Positions 59,879 to 64,000 of a stretch of DNA of 64,000 nt are shown here, piece by piece. The position numbers and the translations under genes are program-made. Location: positions 1,798,001-1,862,000 of the forward strand of contig CAWINI010000004.1 of assembly GCA_963837395.1 (NCBI GenBank), given 5' to 3'. Numbering within the stretch: position 1 is the first letter of the stretch; every line of letters begins with the position of its first letter. Source of the DNA: CAVZQN01 sp963837395. GTDB lineage: Bacteria > Acidobacteriota > HRBIN11 > JAKEFK01. The notes under the pieces were generated by a model that did no database searches, was not told where the DNA came from, and saw nothing but the letters and a program-made list of their open reading frames with translations.

Positions 59879-62072
59879 ATGCAAGAAATGAGGGAAATTG
59901 GACGTGTAACTAGATGGAATCTGTTAAACAAGTCATCGATTTTGGTTGTGATGTCGGTGTTGATTTTATTGAGTGCTACGATGGTTCAAGCAGATTTGGC
60001 TCGCGTTGGACCTGTAGATCCATCAAACGGTTTTCCACTCTGGTACCAGGATCACTCAAGACTCGCGGTAGATTTTTGTCTTCCCAATGCAACAGAACTA
60101 CTGAATGGTACCTGTTTCATTTTTCCTGCCGATATACCGGATCCAAATCAACCCATTTCTTTTCCGTCCAATTTTCCGGAAGAAGCTTTTTGGTGGAATG
60201 CCACCGCTACATCAGATGTCAATGGCGGAAAAGCATTACTGTTGATAGCTCTTGAAGGTGCTTTCTTTAACGGTCCAGTTGTCCCGGGTGAGCAAGTTGC
60301 CTTTGCACGTTTGCGAATTCGGATTGATACTCCAAACGGCGGAACATTCAGAGTGATTCATCCGTTTGGTGAAAAGACATTTGACGTACCTACTGGTGGA
60401 AGACGAGCAATTAATTTTACGGCGGATGTCGGTGTTGTTCCCGGCAATTTTGAACTGGCGCTTGACGGACCGATCGGCCCATTCTTATTGGCATCATCTA
60501 CACCAGGTGGCGCACCATTACCATATGTAGTTTTGCCCGGCGGCAATACATATCTGGCTGATCCGAATATTGCTACGCCGGTTACTGGCAGCCCTTTCAA
60601 TACAAATTATTTCCGCATTGAAGTGACCTAACATTGGCGGATCTGGAATCGATTTTGTTGAAATCGACGAATTTGATCTACTCGGAAGGGTTCATCTTGG
60701 ACCTATTGTTGATCCATTGAATGTAGAGCGCGCAACATATACCCGTGATATGGGTGAAGCCTGGGTTGATGTCTTTGTCTCCGTCGACCCTGCAATCGTA
60801 CCTCCACCGATCCTTTCCTTCACGGGAACTGGAATTCCTGGCAAAATCATGTTAGGTGATGGACCACGTTTTTATGGTCAGAGTCTTGCAGCTGATCAAA
60901 ATGTGCTTCCGCCTTCTATCAAAATCTGGAACAATTCTGACATTCCAGCTTCTATAACTGAAGTTCCGTTAACAGATGTCGTAACAGTTACAGAAGCAAA
61001 GTTTTCTGCAGGCACATTAACCGTTAAGGCAGATTCGAGCGACACTCTTGTGCCTCCAACCCTGGTGGTGCAAGATTTCGGTCCGATGACAAATGGCGTA
61101 CTTGTTGTCAATGGCCTAACTTTGCCTCCGGCTAAAGTGAAGGTGATTTCCTCAGCGGGTGGTTTCAATACTATGGCCGTAACAACGTCAACAGAGCCAG
61201 TTGCAGGACCGGTTGTTGTTGATGATCTTGCTGTCACTGATGCCGATCAGCCGGTGATTGTCGATGTGCTCGCCAATGACCCGGCCACCGGTGTCACACT
61301 GCGCGTCCTTGGCAACCCAGCGCATGGAGTTGTATCGCTTGTTTCTTGCCCGGCTCCATCAACTTCGCCGATTTGCGTCCAGTATGCGCCTACGCTCTAT
61401 TACTTCGGAACTGACCAATTCACCTATGTAGTGAAAGATAGCTTAAACATTGATTCGAATGTTGCTACGGTGGAAATCACAATCAATTTTGTGAATCACA
61501 ATCCGGTTGCAAACGATGATGTGGCAACCGTTGCGAAGGGTGCTTCTATTGTGATTAATGTTCTTGCAAATGACGTGGATCCGGACGGCAATGAAACATT
61601 GGATCCTTCCACTGTGACTATCATTGATCCACCTACTGCCGGTTTTGCAACAGTTAATCTCAGTACAGGCGAAATTACTTATACCGCACCCGATGTTGAG
61701 GGCATTGTCACATTCACTTACAGAGTCAGCGATATGAGCATCCCGGTTCTTGTGTCCAATACGGCGACCGTCACAGTCAACGTGTTTCAAGCAGATGTAA
61801 TCGACACCACCAAAGCAGTATTCAGCATCCCTAAGAGTAAGTGGACTGTTTTAGGAACCACGCTGCTCCCGGGTCCCAACAATATTGTGACTGTGCATCT
61901 CGGTCCGACACTTGCTGAACCGATAATTGGTACTTCCGCATCCGATGCTACAGGTGCGTGGAAGCTAGTCGTTAAAAATTCCAGCATGCCACCTGATGCA
62001 ACGGAAACAGTTAGCATTGAATCGTCTCTTGGCGCTCAGCAGCTCGCATATCCGGTAAAAATTAAGAATTGA
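59879..62072 (+). CDS. Secreted Ig/cadherin-like multidomain surface protein (one frameshift in this sequence)
   Basis: 730 residues after removing one base at 60623-60628 (GTGACC), which gives FRIEGPNIGGSGIDFVEIDE, the expected continuation. The signal peptide is SILVVMSVLILLSATMVQA. Residues 35-330 form a beta-rich domain of unknown function (ARVGPVDPSNGFPLWYQDHS, FWWNATATSDVNGGKALLLI). Two Ig/cadherin-like 'tandem' domains follow, with VDDLAVTDADQPVIVDVLAN and NPVANDDVATVAKGASIVIN, then VLANDVDPDG. The C-terminal 90 residues (PKSKWTVLGTTLLPGPNNIV) form another sandwich. Low-Cys, Asp/Asn-rich calcium-binding type loops are present. It is driven by a consensus sigma-54 promoter and is the likely client of the neighbouring adaptor/protease fusions. 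No LPXTG or PEP-CTERM sorting tail is seen. Confidence 0.85.
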
Positions 62073-62092
62073 AAGCCGGAGCATTTCATGTC

Positions 62093-62140
62093 TGCCGAGA
62101 TCCTCTGCAGTGAGATCATTCGCTGTAGGCGATCTCGGCA
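62093..62140 (+). terminator. Long stem-loop after the secreted-protein gene
   Basis: TGCCGAGATC (62093-62102) pairs with GATCTCGGCA (62131-62140), and an inner CTGCAG/CTGTAG extends the stem. No T-run follows, so it may be a 3' stabilising hairpin rather than a classical terminator. Confidence 0.5.
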
Positions 62141-62189
62141 TCCTGAAACCATCTGCATTTTCGCATAGAAATTGAACCCAAATCGTACC

Positions 62190-62285
62190 TCAACCCATAT
62201 AGCAGTTCGTTTTCTGTTTTGATTGGAGTTGTGAGAGTCTGGAGGCATTTTCTCCCGTCATTTAAATTCAATCTGATGTACTCGA
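62190..62285 (-). repeat. Truncated duplicate of the GAF-HlyD gene start
   Basis: On the minus strand an ATG at 62261 begins TGENASRLSQLQSKQKTNC and stops at 62190. Both the first ten or so codons and about 25-35 bp upstream closely match the region around the GAF-HlyD start at 59560 (TGENAPRLPQLYRLA; shared block ATGACGGGAGAAAATGCC). It is a decayed or partial copy of that 5' region, placed in the same orientation about 2.7 kb away. Confidence 0.7.
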
Positions 62286-62339
62286 AACCGTTTAGCAATA
62301 ACATTGCCGCATAAAGATCCGTGTGATACAGTCAGGAAA

Positions 62340-62732
62340 ATGTCTGATCAGCTGGATATTTCAAAAAGAAAAAAGGGTGATGTCGTAATTCTTGACCTCT
62401 CCGGAAATCTTACACTCGGTCAGCCTGAACAATCTTTTAAAGATACTGTTTCCGATTTAACTGCACGCAAACAAACAAATATTATTGTGAATTTGCAAGG
62501 CGTAGAATTTATGGATAGCTCAGGCGTTGGCGCTCTGGTAAAAAGTTATACAACACTTTCAAAAAGTGGTGGTAAATTGAAATTGCTTCAAGCTGGTAAA
62601 TTTATTCAACAGACTTTGAAACTGACGGGATTGATCGGACTCTTCGAATTATATGATGATGAAGCTTCGGCCCTTCAGTTCGTTTTAAAAACCATTGCCA
62701 TTGTTGGCGCTTCAATACAATTCTCATCCTAA
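62340..62732 (+). CDS. STAS-domain anti-sigma-factor antagonist (SpoIIAA/RsbV-like)
   Basis: About 130 residues. STAS core: DVVILDLSGNLTLGQPEQSF, NIIVNLQGVEFMDSSGVGAL with the phosphorylatable Ser in the DSSG motif, LLQAGKFIQQTLKLTGLIGL and LFELYDDEASAL. RsbV-type proteins bind an anti-sigma kinase when dephosphorylated. The cognate phosphatase could be the FHA-GAF-SpoIIE protein at 50614. No anti-sigma kinase (RsbW) is seen in the window. The ATG at 62340 precedes SDQLDISKRKKGD; an upstream TTG would add twelve residues without homology. It is followed 1 bp later by the ModE-like gene. Confidence 0.92.
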   Translation: MSDQLDISKRKKGDVVILDLSGNLTLGQPEQSFKDTVSDLTARKQTNIIVNLQGVEFMDSSGVGALVKSYTTLSKSGGKLKLLQAGKFIQQTLKLTGLIGLFELYDDEASALQFVLKTIAIVGASIQFSS

Positions 62733-62733
62733 T

Positions 62734-63108
62734 TTGAAAAAAATCAGGCGCAAGAATCAAAAACCCAGGATTACCATTCGGCCACGTTTTCGAATCCTTT
62801 ATGGATCAGAGATCGCAATCGGCCCCGGTAAAGCAGATCTTTTGAAAGCGATTCACAAAACAGGCTCAATCAGCCACGCAGCGAAAAGTCTTGGAATGTC
62901 TTACATGCGCGCCTGGAAATTGCTTCAGACAATGAACCGATGCTTTCGCAAACCATTGGTCTCCGCTCTCCGCGGAGGTCAACGGAAAGGGGGAACGAAG
63001 CTTACACCCACCGGCATCCTTGTTTTGAGGATGTATGAACAATTGGAAAACAAAAGTCTGCTGACCACTTATCCAATCTGGAAAAGAATTGTGAAATTGC
63101 TGAAATAA
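62734..63108 (+). CDS. ModE N-terminal-type winged-helix (LysR-like HTH) regulator
   Basis: About 124 residues. LLKAIHKTGSISHAAKSLGMSYMRAWKLLQTMN is the ModE/LysR-type helix-turn-helix, and PLVSALRGGQRKGGTKLTPTG is the wing with the 'GG..GGG..LT..G' pattern specific to ModE-like proteins. The molybdate-binding MOP domains of full ModE are missing, as in many small 'LysR family' ModE-like regulators. The start is probably TTG at 62734, directly after the STAS stop; an earlier TTG at 62695 is possible. A palindrome at 63116-63144, between this gene and the porin, could be its operator. Confidence 0.82.
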   Translation: MKKIRRKNQKPRITIRPRFRILYGSEIAIGPGKADLLKAIHKTGSISHAAKSLGMSYMRAWKLLQTMNRCFRKPLVSALRGGQRKGGTKLTPTGILVLRMYEQLENKSLLTTYPIWKRIVKLLK

Positions 63109-63115
63109 CTCCGAT

Positions 63116-63144
63116 ATATTTGACAAAATATATTTATCAAATAT
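63116..63144. promoter_or_regulatory. AT-rich palindrome upstream of the porin
   Basis: ATATTTGA (63116-63123) and TCAAATAT (63137-63144) form an inverted repeat, with a second overlapping ATATAT-N8-ATATAT symmetry. This AT-rich TATAT style resembles ModE boxes. It lies between the ModE-like gene and the porin gene. Confidence 0.5.
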
Positions 63145-63170
63145 GATGGAGCACTCACTCGAACTAAATT

Positions 63171-64000
63171 ATGAAAATCTGGTACTGGATATTCTGCATC
63201 AACTTGTTGTTTTTAGAAACCTATTCGGAAGCACAGATCATTGTTGTCAAACCAAATGGAAAAGAACCGGGTCCTCAAGATTGGTGGTTTATTACAAGTA
63301 CAAGCCGATGTCGGAGATCGGGGGGATAGCCGATTTACCACCGGTGATGATCGTTTTTACCTGCGCAGAGCGCGACTAAACGCATCAGGAAATTTTCTGG
63401 AAGATTTCGATTTCAAACTGGAAATGGACTTATTCGGCAGTCTTTCCAACAGCCCTACCAGCATCAGCAGCGCCAACGTTCGGGCTCAGCTAACCGATGG
63501 GTATATTAATTGGAACAAACTGACATATGCGAATGTGCGAGGTGGTCAGTTTAAAACGCCGTATGGGTTTGAGCAGATTTATTTGGATCCAAAGTTGTTC
63601 ACAATCGAAAGATCCCTGGTGAATGATCGATTAACTGTCAGCCGGCAATTAGGCGCAATGGTCACCGGTGATGTATTGGAGAAAAGAATTTCATACGGCG
63701 TGGGTCTATTTAATGGTAACAATGTGAATAATAGTTTTAACGATAATGACAAGTTTTTGTATGCAGGCCGTTTTCAAGGAACAATTTGGGGTGGCCGCTT
63801 ACATTCCTGGGACACAAAGTTCAGTGCCGGCATTAATGGTTTTGCTTCAGAAGACAAAAATCTCACCGGGCAATCCGGTGATTTTCAATTCACCAATACT
63901 ACGTTCACTGGAAAGCGGCGAGGTTTCGGAGTTGATACTCAATTTCGTACCGGTCCTTTAGAAATCTGGTTTGAATATTTGAGAGACAGGTTTGAACCGG
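63171..64000 (+). CDS. Phosphate-selective porin O/P-like outer-membrane protein (partial, one frameshift)
   Basis: An outer-membrane beta-barrel running off the right edge. A signal peptide (KIWYWIFCINLLFLETYSEA) and IIVVKPNGKEP are in one frame. After GGGTCC at 63269-63274, removal of one base leads to VLKIGGLLQVQADVGDRGDS, RFYLRRARLNASGNFLEDFD, YGFEQIYLDPKLFTIERSLV and later alternating beta strands. FYLRRAR...G......D......D....... and K.PYG.E are typical of the OprO/OprP porin family. Such porins are often phosphate- or pyrophosphate-specific, but wider roles are common. The ModE-like regulator just upstream suggests an oxyanion (molybdate, tungstate or similar) as an alternative substrate. 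Confidence 0.82.

Noticed and set aside
59693..59884. Minus-strand ORF of 63 codons in the divergent promoter region
   Set aside because: It overlaps the consensus sigma-54 promoter and the next gene's ribosome-binding site and shows no recognisable protein pattern.
61511..61540. TGGCAACCGTTGC as a sigma-54 site inside the secreted-protein gene
   Set aside because: Spacing between GG and GC is too short and it lies within coding sequence.
62285..62310. Possible minus-strand sigma-54 promoter CGGCAATGTTATTGCT
   Set aside because: First base deviates and only a truncated 23-codon frame lies downstream, so it is mentioned but not called as a promoter.

Overview
The window reads as a chromosomal segment of a Gram-negative, probably uncultured bacterium, most likely Acidobacteriota or a close neighbour. 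The pointers are an 808-residue duplicated orphan permease of the 'acidobacterial' MacB/FtsX type, two soluble Ser/Thr kinase-TPR proteins with a TolB-like middle domain, a bacterial GlnRS, many secreted hydrolases, and an outer-membrane porin at the right edge. GC is roughly in the low 40s by eye. No rRNA, tRNA, CRISPR array, prophage or insertion sequence was seen.

Layout. 1-6.1 kb: 5' end of pntA, a Tat-exported asparaginase divergent from a CocE-type hydrolase, YjbQ, MscS and an AlkZ-related winged-helix protein. 6.2-6.6 kb: a decayed vapBC module. 6.7-13.2 kb: hypothetical protein, ADOP permease, amidohydrolase and TPR protein. 13.4-16.6 kb: glnS and an MFS carrier. 16.7-21.6 kb: an APC permease/WD40/arginine-deiminase-like operon, isochorismatase, SnoaL-like and PfpI proteins. 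21.8-33.7 kb: GH47 mannosidase, methyltransferase, ABC ATPase with a permease-M1 peptidase fusion, kinase-TPR, P1 and S8 peptidases. 33.9-45.5 kb: second kinase-TPR, acyl-CoA synthetase, membrane protein, intact vapBC with operator, amidohydrolase, RING-like zinc protein, APC permease with aminotransferase. 45.5-49.7 kb: small membrane protein, exported kinase-like protein, metallophosphoesterase, C39-like/propeller protein.

49.8-62.7 kb holds the most coherent candidate system. A short HlyD-type adaptor is co-transcribed with an FHA-GAF-SpoIIE phosphatase, a cytosolic histidine kinase and a sigma-54 activator. A Lys/Ala-repeat protein follows behind a sigma-54 promoter. On the opposite strand lie a PqqD-M50 protease-HlyD fusion and a GAF-HlyD fusion. 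Divergent from these is a secreted Ig/cadherin-like protein behind a consensus sigma-54 promoter, and a STAS antagonist protein comes next. A third sigma-54 promoter drives the exported kinase-like gene at 46.7 kb. My inference is a regulated envelope export or processing system whose clients are switched on by sigma-54.

Ten single-base frameshifts break nine otherwise healthy genes. Nine of the ten lie at GGACC/GGTCC (GGWCC) sites, or at sites one base away from GGWCC, and the tenth is at GGCC. This is best explained by systematic read errors at a methylated motif, so those genes are annotated as single CDS rather than pseudogenes. The vapBC remnant at 6.2 kb does not fit the pattern and looks like true decay. 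Dispersed hairpin repeats (ACCGCAGAG / CTCTGCGGT and ACCACAAAG / CTTTGTGGT types) sit in many intergenic gaps, and one supplies the last codons of glnS.
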